From Bacilli bacterium (GTDB lineage Bacteria > Bacillota_I > Bacilli_A > RFN20 > CAG-826), in the NCBI GenBank assembly GCA_900767825.1, contig CAAGAN010000029.1, forward strand, positions 1 through 64,000: a DNA stretch of 64,000 nucleotides, written 5' to 3'. How positions within the stretch are numbered: position 1 is the stretch's first letter; every line of letters begins with the position of its first letter. Shown here in pieces: positions 31,624 to 40,347 of the stretch. A program made the translations under genes and the position numbers. The notes beneath the pieces were generated by a model. It was not told where the DNA came from. It made no database searches and worked only from the letters and a program-made list of their open reading frames with translations.

Positions 31624-34284
31624 ATGGCAGAAAAGAAATATGTTTATTCCTTCAAAGAAGCCCACGAAGCCCATTTAGGCAAGGACATTCTTGGAGGAAA
31701 AGGCAACGGTCTCGCCGAGATGACTGCCGCTGGAGTCAACATTCCAGCTGGATTCACCGTTACTACCGAAGCCTGCAATCTCTATTACGAATCCGGTAAA
31801 AAGATTCCTGATTTCGTTTGGGACGACGTTGTCGCCCACATCCATCAAATCGAAGAAATCGATGGAAAAGCCTTTGGTGGCGGAAAAGGATTACCTCTTC
31901 TAGTTTCTGTTAGATCTGGTGCCCGTATGTCCATGCCAGGCATGATGGATACAATTCTTAACCTTGGTTTAAATGATGAAACCGTTAAAGAGTTAGTCGA
32001 AGGAACCGGCAATGAAAGATTTGCTTGGGACTCCTATCGTCGTTTCATCTTGATGTTCACCAACATCGCCAAAGGACATCCACGTACCAAGATGGATGCC
32101 ATGCTTGATCAAATCAAGAAAGAAAATGGCTACAAGCTTGATACCGAAGTCACCGTTCCACAATTAAAGGAACTCGTAAAAGCCTACAAGGCCTACTACA
32201 AGGAAACATTTGGTGAAGATTTCCCAACCGATCCATATGTACAATTAAAAGAAGCTATCGCCGCTGTCTTCCGCAGCTGGGATAACCCACGTGCTAACGT
32301 TTATCGTCAAATGAACGGTATCCCATATGAATGGGGAACCGCCGTTAACGTTCAAACCATGGTATTTGGTAACATGGGTGAAGATTCTGGTACTGGTGTT
32401 GCCTTCTCTAGAAACCCATCCACCGGTGAAAAGAAGATCTATGCTGAATTCTTACCAAACGCCCAAGGCGAAGACGTCGTTGCTGGCGTTCGCACCCCTC
32501 TCCACATTGAGGAACTCGAAAAGAGAATGCCAGAAGTCTATAAGCAATTCATGGAAACCATCAAGAGAATGGAAAACTATTTCCACGATATGCAAGACAT
32601 GGAATATACCATCGAAAAAGGCAAGCTCTACTTCTTGCAAACCCGTAATGGTAAAAGAACCGCCAGAGCTGCTTTAAAGATTGCCTGCGACTTAGTCGAC
32701 GAAGGTTTAATCGATGAAAAGGAAGCTTGCTTAAGAGTCGAACCAAAGCAACTCAATGACTTGCTCCACCCAACTTTCGATGAAGCCGACTTAAAGAAAC
32801 ACGAACCAATCTTAAAAGGTCTCCCAGCCTCCCCAGGTGCCGGAACCGGTAAGATTGTCTTCACCGCTGAAGAATGTAAGGAATTACACGACAAGGGAAT
32901 CAAAGTTGTTCTCTGCCGTGCCGAAACTTCTCCAGAAGATATCATCGGTATGGTTAATTCCGAAGCTATCGTTACCGCTAGAGGCGGTATGACTAGCCAC
33001 GCTGCCGTTGTTGCCCGTTCCATGGGTAAATGCTGCGTTGCCGGATGCACCAATGCCATAATCAACGAAGAAGAAAAGACCATGAGCATTGGCGACAAAG
33101 TCTATCACGAAGGTGATGTTATCTCTGTCAATGGTTCCACTGGTTACGTCTATGAAGGCGAAATCAAGATGGTTCCAGCCGACTTAGGTGGCGACTTTGG
33201 CCGTATGATGGCTTGGGCCAATAAGTATCGTAGACTAAAGATCCGCGCTAACTGCAACACCCCACTTGATGCCGATAATGCACATCAATTCGGTGCCGAA
33301 GGTATTGGTCTATGCCGTACCGAACGTATGTTCTTTGCCGATGACCGTATCCTTAACATGCGTTCCATGATTCTTTCCGAAACAGTCGAACAACGTGAAG
33401 CTGCCCTAGAAAGAATCCGTCCATATCAAGTTGACGACTTCTACCATATGTATATGTCTGCACCAGACGATATGGTCTGCATCCGTTTACTCGATCCACC
33501 ACTACACGAATTCTTACCAACTATCGATGATGCCAAGAACATCAAAGACTTAGCCGAGAAGCTTAATGTCTCTGAACAAAAGGTTCGCGATAGAATCAAT
33601 CAATTACAACAAGCTAACCCAATGATGGGCTTCCGTGGCGTACGTCTATGCGTTGCCTATCCAGAAATCTATCGTATGCAAGCTACTGCCATCATCCAAG
33701 CTGCTATCAAAGCCAGCAAGGAATTAGGCAAAGATGTTGAACCTGAAATCATGATTCCTCTCACCGGTGAATTAAAAGAATTCAAGTTCGCCAAGAACGT
33801 CGTTGTCGAAGCAGTCGAAAACGAAATGAAGAAGGAAGGCAAGACTCTTGTCTACCACGTTGGTACCATGATTGAAGTCCCAAGGGGAGCTTTACAAGCC
33901 GGCAATATTGCCAAAGAAGCTGAATTCTTCTCATTCGGAACCAATGACTTGACCCAATTAACCATGGGCTTCTCCCGTGATGACTCCGGACAATTCTTAA
34001 ATTACTACTATGACAAGAAGATTTATGAATTCGATCCATTCCAAACCATCGATGTCGAAGGCGTTGGCGAATTAGTCAAGATTGCCGTCGAACGTGGCCG
34101 TGCAACTAGAAAAGACCTAGTAGTCGGTGTCTGTGGTGAAACCGGTGGCGATCCAGCTTCCATCATGTTCTATGATGCCGTTGGACTAGATTATGTCTCC
34201 TGCTCACCATTCCGTGTCCCACTTGCTAGACTTGCCGCTGCACAAGCTAACATCGTTCACGAAAGAGAAAAAGCCGCTAAGTAA
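31624..34284 (+). CDS. ppdK: Pyruvate, phosphate dikinase
   Basis: This 886-residue enzyme interconverts pyruvate + ATP + phosphate with PEP + AMP + pyrophosphate. The N-terminal nucleotide domain (about 1-340) includes ILGGKGNGLAEM and SVRSGARMSMPGMMDT. The swivelling domain carries phosphorylated His in GGMTSHAAVVARSMGKCCVAG (about 450-470). The C-terminal PEP barrel has FRGVRLCVAYPEIY and VGVCGETGGDPAS with the catalytic Cys. Its codon use (many GCC, ACC, GTC) differs from neighbours and suggests very high expression. It probably serves PEP-pyruvate metabolism in fermentative growth. Confidence 0.98.
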   Translation: MAEKKYVYSFKEAHEAHLGKDILGGKGNGLAEMTAAGVNIPAGFTVTTEACNLYYESGKKIPDFVWDDVVAHIHQIEEIDGKAFGGGKGLPLLVSVRSGARMSMPGMMDTILNLGLNDETVKELVEGTGNERFAWDSYRRFILMFTNIAKGHPRTKMDAMLDQIKKENGYKLDTEVTVPQLKELVKAYKAYYKETFGEDFPTDPYVQLKEAIAAVFRSWDNPRANVYRQMNGIPYEWGTAVNVQTMVFGNMGEDSGTGVAFSRNPSTGEKKIYAEFLPNAQGEDVVAGVRTPLHIEELEKRMPEVYKQFMETIKRMENYFHDMQDMEYTIEKGKLYFLQTRNGKRTARAALKIACDLVDEGLIDEKEACLRVEPKQLNDLLHPTFDEADLKKHEPILKGLPASPGAGTGKIVFTAEECKELHDKGIKVVLCRAETSPEDIIGMVNSEAIVTARGGMTSHAAVVARSMGKCCVAGCTNAIINEEEKTMSIGDKVYHEGDVISVNGSTGYVYEGEIKMVPADLGGDFGRMMAWANKYRRLKIRANCNTPLDADNAHQFGAEGIGLCRTERMFFADDRILNMRSMILSETVEQREAALERIRPYQVDDFYHMYMSAPDDMVCIRLLDPPLHEFLPTIDDAKNIKDLAEKLNVSEQKVRDRINQLQQANPMMGFRGVRLCVAYPEIYRMQATAIIQAAIKASKELGKDVEPEIMIPLTGELKEFKFAKNVVVEAVENEMKKEGKTLVYHVGTMIEVPRGALQAGNIAKEAEFFSFGTNDLTQLTMGFSRDDSGQFLNYYYDKKIYEFDPFQTIDVEGVGELVKIAVERGRATRKDLVVGVCGETGGDPASIMFYDAVGLDYVSCSPFRVPLARLAAAQANIVHEREKAAK

Positions 34285-34307
34285 TTAGCTGCCCAAACAA
34301 TCAAATT

Positions 34308-34334
34308 AGAGCTACCGAAAGGTGGCTCTTTTTT
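34308..34334 (+). terminator. Terminator of ppdK
   Basis: AGAGCTACC, GAAA loop, GGTGGCTCT (one G-T pair), then six Ts. Confidence 0.92.
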
Positions 34335-34377
34335 ACTATTTAAACAATAAATATGATATAGGGGGTTAATCGAATTT

Positions 34378-34404
34378 AAAAAATGGCTAGTTTTTTGCTA
34401 GCCA
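34378..34404 (-). terminator. Terminator of the glmU-end operon
   Basis: The minus strand has TGGCTAG, a short loop, CTAGCCA and six Ts just past the glmU stop. Confidence 0.88.
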
Positions 34405-34410
34405 CTTAAT

Positions 34411-35394
34411 TTATTTCATTTCCGAATCTTTTAGGGTAATGTCCTTAAGGTTTTTAAATTCAACAACGTTATCGTTTCCTATGTGTACGTTATCCAAATA
34501 TGTATTAGGACCTATAATATTTCCTTCTCCTACAGTAGAACCATTCATTATAAATGTATTAGGCCTTATAGTCGTATCCACTCCGACTGTTGAATCAGGA
34601 GAAATATATGTTGTTTCGGGATCTTCAATAGTTACTCCAGAAAGCATTAGTTCCTTATTGATTCTTTCTTGAATTTTTTTAGCAGCGATTGATAAGTGAT
34701 ATCTATCATTAACACCCATCGTTTCATCTAAATCATCAATTGAGAACGAGCCAACTTTTTTGCCATCTCCTGCGAATAAGCCAATAACATCGGTTAAATA
34801 ATATTCATGAGCGGCATTTGATGGGGTAAGTCTATCTAGGTCCCTAAACAATTCTTTATTATCAAATACATACACCCCTGCATTAACTTCATTAATTTTA
34901 GCCTCTTCAGGCGTGCAGTCTCTTTGCTCGATAATTTTCTTAACTTGACCGTTTTCTAGATAGATACGTCCATATCCGGTAGGATCATCCATAAATGCGG
35001 TTAAAATGGTTAAATCATTACCGTTTTCTTCGTGTGCCTTTAACAAAGCACCTAAGGTTTTGCTTGTTAATAGAGGGGTATCGCCACAGCAAACAATCGT
35101 AATGCCATCTTTATCTTTTAATAATGGGGAAGTCATCATAATGGCATGCCCGGTTCCTTTTTGTTCTTTTTGCCAGACAACTTTAGAGTCTTTAGAAACT
35201 ATAGATGAGGTCATTTCTCCACCAAATCCAACGATGGTGACTATTTCTTCAAATCCTAGTGGTTTTAATGCTTCCAAAACATATTTGACCATTGGACGCC
35301 CTAAAATAGGGAAAGAGACTTTAGACATCTCGTCTCTTTTAGATTTCATTCTAGTGCCTTTGCCGGCAGCTAGTATTATTGCGTGTTTGTTCAT
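34411..35394 (-). CDS. glmU: GlmU-like UDP-GlcNAc pyrophosphorylase, shortened
   Basis: This is a 327-residue protein. Residues 1-230 are the uridylyltransferase domain: LAAGKGTRMKS, GTGHAIMMTSPLL, CCGDTPLL, GYGRIYLENGQVKKIIEQRD and NAGVYVF. A left-handed beta-helix begins (GVTIEDPETTYISPDSTVG) but stops after about four turns. Full bifunctional GlmU is about 455 residues, and the C-terminal acetyltransferase active site is absent here. The frame ends cleanly with a terminator, so it is not an obvious recent frameshift. It should make UDP-sugar from GlcNAc-1-phosphate. Its start overlaps the ispE stop by 4 nt. Confidence 0.85.
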   Translation of the reverse strand: MNKHAIILAAGKGTRMKSKRDEMSKVSFPILGRPMVKYVLEALKPLGFEEIVTIVGFGGEMTSSIVSKDSKVVWQKEQKGTGHAIMMTSPLLKDKDGITIVCCGDTPLLTSKTLGALLKAHEENGNDLTILTAFMDDPTGYGRIYLENGQVKKIIEQRDCTPEEAKINEVNAGVYVFDNKELFRDLDRLTPSNAAHEYYLTDVIGLFAGDGKKVGSFSIDDLDETMGVNDRYHLSIAAKKIQERINKELMLSGVTIEDPETTYISPDSTVGVDTTIRPNTFIMNGSTVGEGNIIGPNTYLDNVHIGNDNVVEFKNLKDITLKDSEMK

Positions 35395-36248
35395 TTATTA
35401 GCTCCTCGCGTAAGTGTTTTAGTCAAAACGGAAATGTATTCAAGCTTTTCGTATTTCTTTTGGGCCTCTTTCATTTTCTTAAGGTCAAAAGACATAGCAA
35501 ATAAGCTAGATCCGGATCCTGACATTGAGACTATTTTAAACCCATCTTTGACTAATGAGGAATATATTTCCCCTACTTTAGGCAAAAGATAGACTGCAGG
35601 AGGCATTAAATCATTGCCGATACTTTTAGCAATTAGATTCTCATCAGCAGTTTCTAAGCCTTTTATAACACCCTCTGTATCAATACGAATGCTTTCGCCT
35701 TTGTAATTAGAATAAACTTCTTTTGTAGATAAGCCTTCTTCTGGCTTAACAATTAATACATAAAAAGGCTTTGATAACTTAATGGGTTCATTCTTTTCTC
35801 CGATTCCCCCAACTCTAGAAGGGATGTTATGGATGAAAAACGGAACATCCGCCCCAATCGTCAATCCAATCTCACATAATTGTTCATCAGAAAGATTAAG
35901 TTTAAGCATTTTGTTTAATGCGATTAAGACAGCGGCGGCATTAGAAGAACCACCACCTAATCCAGCGGCAAAAGGAATCTCTTTATGAATATGGATAAGG
36001 AAATTTTCTTTGAATCCGCATGCTTTTCTTAAGGCGTCAGTAGCTTTTTTGCATAGATTAGCCTTAGCACTCATCAAACGTAAATCATCACAAGTAATAT
36101 AGGTGTCATTGCTATAAATTTTGTTTATTTCAATAACATCGTGCAATTCTAAAGGAAGGTTTATCATGTCTAATTCATGATACCCATCATCTAATGTTCC
36201 CAATATTTTTAACGAAAGATTAATCTTAGCGTATGACTTAATGTCCAT
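35391..36248 (-). CDS. ispE: 4-diphosphocytidyl-2-C-methyl-erythritol kinase
   Basis: This 285-residue GHMP kinase of the MEP isoprenoid pathway starts MDIKSYAKINLSLKILGTLDDGYHEL. It has the ATP-binding loop PFAAGLGGGSSNAAAVLIALN (about 95) and the C-terminal motif VSMSGSGSSLFA. Length is typical. It lies in the cluster ksgA-ispE-glmU, similar to the ksgA-ispE neighbourhood of other Bacilli. It indicates that isoprenoids, and so the lipid carrier moved by PopT, come from the MEP route. Confidence 0.96.
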   Translation of the reverse strand: MDIKSYAKINLSLKILGTLDDGYHELDMINLPLELHDVIEINKIYSNDTYITCDDLRLMSAKANLCKKATDALRKACGFKENFLIHIHKEIPFAAGLGGGSSNAAAVLIALNKMLKLNLSDEQLCEIGLTIGADVPFFIHNIPSRVGGIGEKNEPIKLSKPFYVLIVKPEEGLSTKEVYSNYKGESIRIDTEGVIKGLETADENLIAKSIGNDLMPPAVYLLPKVGEIYSSLVKDGFKIVSMSGSGSSLFAMSFDLKKMKEAQKKYEKLEYISVLTKTLTRGANK

Positions 36249-36258
36249 ATGTAAATCC

Positions 36259-37068
36259 TTATTTTAATAACTGTTTTCTATTTGATAAAAGAAGATATTG
36301 CTCAGGGGAAATTTGCTCTGGCCTATAATTTAATGGAATATTGCATTCTTGAAGCAAGGATTTCGTTTTATCTTCATTTTTTAATAAATCCTTCAAATTA
36401 TTGTAGATTGTTTTCCTCCGTTTTAAAAATAGCGACTGAGATAGTTTATACGCTTTGAGGACATTTTCATCAAAATTCGTATTTAAATCTATTTTTATGA
36501 CTGTTGAATCAACGTGCGGACGAGGGGAAAAGCAATTCTTATTAACATTAAATAGCTTTGTTGTCTTTCCTCTTAAAGTAAGAAGAATGTTTAAAGGGGA
36601 ATAATCCTTGGTATTTGTTTTTGCTAATATTCTATCCGCTGCTTCTTTTTGAATCATGAAAACAAATCTAGTCGCGTTCCTTGCTTCTAGCAAAGCTTTT
36701 TCTATCAAAGCAGACGTAATGTAATAAGGCAAATTACCAACAACTTTAGAATAAGATGAATAATCGATTTTCAGCGCATTTCCCATTTCGATTTTCAAAA
36801 ATTCATTATTTTGGAAGTCGCTTTTTAGTTTGGTAATCATAGCTTCATCTATATCAATCAAAGTTGCTTTTGCAGGACCAAAAGATAAATAGTAAGACAA
36901 TGAACCAGCCCCACAACCAATCTCTAAAACATTGTCTTTTTCAGTTAATTCAAGACTAGAAACAATAAGGGACGCCTTTTCTTTATCGATAAGAAAATTT
37001 TGGCCAACTTCCTTTTTGGCCAGGAATTTTAATTGTTCTATTTCTTCAAAATATCTATTTGCATCCAT
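36259..37068 (-). CDS. rsmA: 16S rRNA dimethyladenosine transferase
   Basis: This 269-residue SAM-dependent enzyme (KsgA) dimethylates two adjacent adenosines in helix 45 of 16S rRNA. Visible motifs are GQNFLIDKEKA, the SAM loop VLEIGCGAGSLSYYLS and the target-base motif GNLPYYITSALI. The C-terminal helical domain carries FSPRPHVDSTVIKI. It overlaps rnmV by 14 nt, the common pairing of the two genes. Confidence 0.97.
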   Translation of the reverse strand: MDANRYFEEIEQLKFLAKKEVGQNFLIDKEKASLIVSSLELTEKDNVLEIGCGAGSLSYYLSFGPAKATLIDIDEAMITKLKSDFQNNEFLKIEMGNALKIDYSSYSKVVGNLPYYITSALIEKALLEARNATRFVFMIQKEAADRILAKTNTKDYSPLNILLTLRGKTTKLFNVNKNCFSPRPHVDSTVIKIDLNTNFDENVLKAYKLSQSLFLKRRKTIYNNLKDLLKNEDKTKSLLQECNIPLNYRPEQISPEQYLLLSNRKQLLK

Positions 37069-37597
37069 TAATAAATTCCTCCAATTGTTTCTTATCTATA
37101 TTCATTGCATTTAGTCTTTTTAACAATGTCTTTCCGTTTCCGTATCCTAAATGGAAGTGAGTCTCTACATTTTCTTTATTAATCTTGCTATTCTCACCTA
37201 CTAGCTTAAGTTCGAGAAGGTCTGAATAGGTTAGATTTCCTGGAGTAGGCGATTTAGTAATAGTAATGTGCGACAAGGCATCTAAAATTGTTTCCTTATC
37301 AGATTCTGCTACCCCAACCTTATGATGCTTGATGGCTTTTTCTTTTGGAATATAAGCGTGTTTTAAGTTTGGAATATGCTGATCTAGTACATCTCTTATC
37401 CTTTTTCCTGGATAATCCGGATCAGTTAATACTATGACGTCTTTCCTTTCTGATGCCTCTAAAATGTAGTCTATTGTTTCACGTGGAACGTCTGAGCCAT
37501 TGGTCGTAACTATCTCCGCATCAAGAAAAGAAGTCAATAAGGATACATCGGTAGTGCCTTCTACTACAATTAGGGCATTTATAACTGTCTTACTCAT
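37055..37597 (-). CDS. rnmV: Ribonuclease M5
   Basis: This 180-residue Toprim-domain nuclease matures 5S rRNA. It shows ALIVVEGTTDVSLL, a metal-binding VLTDPDYPGKRIR and GVAESDKETILDALSH, as in RNase M5. The start overlaps the tatD stop by 4 nt and the stop overlaps rsmA. A parS-like site lies within the coding sequence and a second straddles the tatD junction. Confidence 0.95.
   Translation of the reverse strand: MSKTVINALIVVEGTTDVSLLTSFLDAEIVTTNGSDVPRETIDYILEASERKDVIVLTDPDYPGKRIRDVLDQHIPNLKHAYIPKEKAIKHHKVGVAESDKETILDALSHITITKSPTPGNLTYSDLLELKLVGENSKINKENVETHFHLGYGNGKTLLKRLNAMNIDKKQLEEFINGCK
37475..37490. promoter_or_regulatory. parS-like site 1 (inside rnmV)
   Basis: TGTTTCACGTGGAACG differs from the consensus parS palindrome (TGTTTCACGTGAAACA) at two positions. 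About 5 kb from oriC, an expected location for ParB loading. Confidence 0.7.
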
Positions 37598-38370
37598 AGT
37601 TTCACGTGGAACAATTTATTGAAATTGTCTTGTATTTTTTTACTTAAAATGTCAAGAGAAATTTCCTTAATTTCTGACATTTGTCTTACTATATATGGGA
37701 TATATTCTGGATAATTTGTTTGGCCTCTAAACGGAACAGGAGGTAAATAAGGACAGTCTGTTTCTGAAAGAATTCTATCAATAGAAACTTCTTTGACACA
37801 TTGTTTTGGAACGATTGAATTCTTATATGTTATAGGCCCGTCAAAGCCAAAATAATAACCTAGCTTTTCAAATTCTTTCATCATTTCTACTGAGCCAGAA
37901 TAGCAATGTAAAACGCCTTTTGCTTGAGGTGTGCATTCTTTCAATATATCAAAAGTGTCTTGAATAGCTTCTCTACAATGGATTGAAACTGGTAAGCCAA
38001 GTTCGTCCGCCATTTTTAGTTGCTTGATAAACCATATTTTTTGGTTATCCCTGTCTTTTTGCTCTTTATACCAATGGTAATCTAAGCCAATTTCTCCAAT
38101 GGCTATGACTTTTGGGTTTTTGCAGAGTTCTTTTATTTTGTTTAGATTATCATCGCTTACGTTTTCTAAGTTTTCAGGATGAAATCCGATAGCAGCATAT
38201 ATCCCTTCATGTCTAGAAGCGATTTCTATAGCCTTTAATGAACTTTCTAAGTCATATCCAACAACTAAAATAGTAGTAACCCCCGCTTTAAAAGAAGAAG
38301 CCACTACTTCATCTACATTATCTTTGAATCTTTCATCATTAAGATGACAATGTGAATCAACGAAATTCAT
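37594..38370 (-). CDS. tatD: TatD-family metal-dependent deoxyribonuclease
   Basis: This 258-residue TIM-barrel hydrolase starts NFVDSHCHLNDERF with the first metal-binding histidines. It also has GEIGLDYHWYKEQKD, PVSIHCREA and SETDCPYLPPVPFRG, the complete TatD set. TatD enzymes act as 3'-5' exonucleases on damaged DNA and RNA. Its stop overlaps rnmV, and it follows mnmE immediately (1 nt gap), so mnmE-tatD-rnmV-rsmA-ispE-glmU form one long operon. Confidence 0.95.
   Translation of the reverse strand: MNFVDSHCHLNDERFKDNVDEVVASSFKAGVTTILVVGYDLESSLKAIEIASRHEGIYAAIGFHPENLENVSDDNLNKIKELCKNPKVIAIGEIGLDYHWYKEQKDRDNQKIWFIKQLKMADELGLPVSIHCREAIQDTFDILKECTPQAKGVLHCYSGSVEMMKEFEKLGYYFGFDGPITYKNSIVPKQCVKEVSIDRILSETDCPYLPPVPFRGQTNYPEYIPYIVRQMSEIKEISLDILSKKIQDNFNKLFHVKL
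37598..37613. promoter_or_regulatory. parS-like site 2 (tatD-rnmV junction)
   Basis: AGTTTCACGTGGAACA differs from consensus parS at two positions and is 123 bp from site 1. Both sites conserve the CACGTG core with flanking TTT and GAAC. Confidence 0.7.
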
Positions 38371-38371
38371 T

Positions 38372-39691
38372 TCATTTTCCTACACAGAATCTTGAGAAGA
38401 TTTCATCGCTTAAATCATGGGTTGGATCTTCTCCAAATAATTCTCTTACATAGTTATATGCATTAAGCAAAGAAGAGGAAATTAGATCAATGGGTTGCCT
38501 AGATTTACAATCAGAGATAATTTGTTCTAGTTCGGAATCTATTTTTCTTAATAAAGATAATTCTCTTTCATTTGAAAAAGATGGATTGGAAAAAGATTTC
38601 TCACTTAAATTAAGGGAATCAAACATCGCCTTTTTCAAAGGCTCAATATCCTTGTTTATAGCGGATATATATACATACCCCTTTTCTTTTTCTTTTATTA
38701 AATCAGATTTGTTTTTGATTTTTAATAGGATTTTCCCTTTGCTAAGTTCTTCTATTTCTTTTTCAAAAGAGCAATCCCGTGTATCAGAAATCAATAAAAC
38801 CATATCTGAATCAGCAATAGATTTCTTGCTTCTTTCAATGCCTATGTTTTCAACAACTTCATTGCTTTTCCTAATGCCTGCTGTATCTAGCAATATAAAA
38901 GGTACCCCATTAAAAGAGCAATAGCCTTCTATTACGTCTCTAGTTGTACCTGGGATTGAAGTTACAATAGCCTTATCTTCATTTAGTAAGGCATTTAGTA
39001 TTGAAGATTTGCCAACATTAGGTTCTCCTACAATCGCAACCTTTACTCCTTCTCTAATTATCTTCCCTTCGTTTCCTTCTTTTATAAGGGCAGATAAAGA
39101 AGAACGCAATTCATCGCAAGAAGATATAACGTCTTCATAGCTAGTTTCTTCAATATCTTCATATTCAGGGAAATCAATATTTACTTCTAGTTTTGCCAAA
39201 AGTTCACTAATTTTATTTTTTAAAGGAGTTAATAAAGGCGATACTTTCCCTAAATAAGAAAGAAGAGCAAGGTCTTTTGCTTCTTTAGTTGAAGCATTAA
39301 TTAAATCATTCACACTTTCGGCTTCGATTAAATCCATCTTGCCAAAATAGAACGCCCTGGCAGAAAATTCCCCTCTTTCTGCATATCTAACTCCACCAGA
39401 AAGAAAGGCTTCCACTATTTCTTTGACTATAACCATTGAACCGTGGCAAGTTATCTCAACTACCTCTTCGCCAGTCATAGAACATTCTGGTTCGTAACAA
39501 AAAAGCATCACATCATCTATTGGCTTATTTTTAAAAACAATAGACCCATGTATCATTTTTCTTTTAAAACCAGCGCCAATTTCCTTATTTATGAATTTAG
39601 AGACAATGCCAAAAAGACCATCGCCGCTAAGACGAAGCAAAGCCAAGGCTGATTTAAACGGAGGTGTCGCTAAAGCAATAATTGGTTCCAT
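38372..39691 (-). CDS. mnmE: tRNA uridine-5-carboxymethylaminomethyl GTPase
   Basis: This 439-residue enzyme works with MnmG on wobble uridine 34. The N-terminal folate-binding domain starts EPIIALATPPFKSALALLRLSG. The G domain has GEPNVGKSS, TTRD, DTAGIR and NKSD. The C-terminal FCVGK motif carries the conserved Cys. The partner mnmG, usually next, is not in the window. A TATAAT 7 nt before the ATG without a Shine-Dalgarno suggests a leaderless mRNA. Confidence 0.96.
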   Translation of the reverse strand: MEPIIALATPPFKSALALLRLSGDGLFGIVSKFINKEIGAGFKRKMIHGSIVFKNKPIDDVMLFCYEPECSMTGEEVVEITCHGSMVIVKEIVEAFLSGGVRYAERGEFSARAFYFGKMDLIEAESVNDLINASTKEAKDLALLSYLGKVSPLLTPLKNKISELLAKLEVNIDFPEYEDIEETSYEDVISSCDELRSSLSALIKEGNEGKIIREGVKVAIVGEPNVGKSSILNALLNEDKAIVTSIPGTTRDVIEGYCSFNGVPFILLDTAGIRKSNEVVENIGIERSKKSIADSDMVLLISDTRDCSFEKEIEELSKGKILLKIKNKSDLIKEKEKGYVYISAINKDIEPLKKAMFDSLNLSEKSFSNPSFSNERELSLLRKIDSELEQIISDCKSRQPIDLISSSLLNAYNYVRELFGEDPTHDLSDEIFSRFCVGK

Positions 39692-39720
39692 CTTCTAAAT
39701 TATAATCCATATATAAGAAT

Positions 39721-39742
39721 AAAGGCTGACGAATCAGCCTTT
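39721..39742 (-). terminator. Terminator after khpB
   Basis: AAAGGCTGA and TCAGCCTTT form a perfect 9-bp stem with a 4-nt loop just past the khpB stop. The following T tract is short. Confidence 0.65.
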
Positions 39743-39747
39743 AATTA

Positions 39748-40347
39748 TTAATCAACGTATTTAATGCAGACGGCTCTAGATGGTCCTTCACCGGTTGATT
39801 CGGTTTTGATATGTTCCATTTTTGAAAGGCAGCCATGAACAACACGTCTTTCATCCGGAGTCATTGGATCAAGTTGGACATCAACTTTGGTCTTGATAAC
39901 TTCTCTAGCAGCTCTTCTTGCAATGCGTTCGACTCTAGAATATTTATCTTCTTTATATCCACCAACATCAAGAAGGATTCTATGACGATGACGGAATTTG
40001 TTAGAAACAGCTAATTTAGTTAGTTCATTCAAGGCTTGTAAAGTCTTGCCGTTTCTTCCTATTAATATAGGATTGTGGTCAGAATCGATAGTAATCTTGA
40101 TGATATCTTCTTCGATAACTGATTCAGCAGAAACTTGAACGCCCAGGGCATAAAGTGATTTCTTTATATATTCAACAGCATATTCAGCAACATCATCTTT
40201 ATCAAAAACATTGATAGTTGCACTCTTTTTGAATAAACCCTTTTTTTCTTCCTTGACCTCGTAAGAAAGAGTTTTTTCAGAGACGTTTAATTCTGCACAA
40301 GCTTCAGCAACAGCTTCTTCTATTGTTTTAGCAGTAAAAGTTTTCAT
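39748..40347 (-). CDS. khpB: RNA-binding protein KhpB (Jag/EloR)
   Basis: This is a 199-residue protein. It has a Jag-N domain (about 1-50, with EKKGLFKK), a KH domain with the GxxG loop ILIGRNGKTLQAL (about 108-120) and an R3H domain near the end (MTPDERRVVHGCLS). KhpB works with KhpA on RNA and controls cell elongation and division in Gram-positive bacteria. It directly follows yidC, the classic rpmH-rnpA-yidC-jag order. Confidence 0.95.
   Translation of the reverse strand: MKTFTAKTIEEAVAEACAELNVSEKTLSYEVKEEKKGLFKKSATINVFDKDDVAEYAVEYIKKSLYALGVQVSAESVIEEDIIKITIDSDHNPILIGRNGKTLQALNELTKLAVSNKFRHRHRILLDVGGYKEDKYSRVERIARRAAREVIKTKVDVQLDPMTPDERRVVHGCLSKMEHIKTESTGEGPSRAVCIKYVD

Noticed and set aside
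32452..34039. Long antisense frames within ppdK
   Set aside because: They arise from the strong codon bias of a highly expressed gene. No independent start signals.
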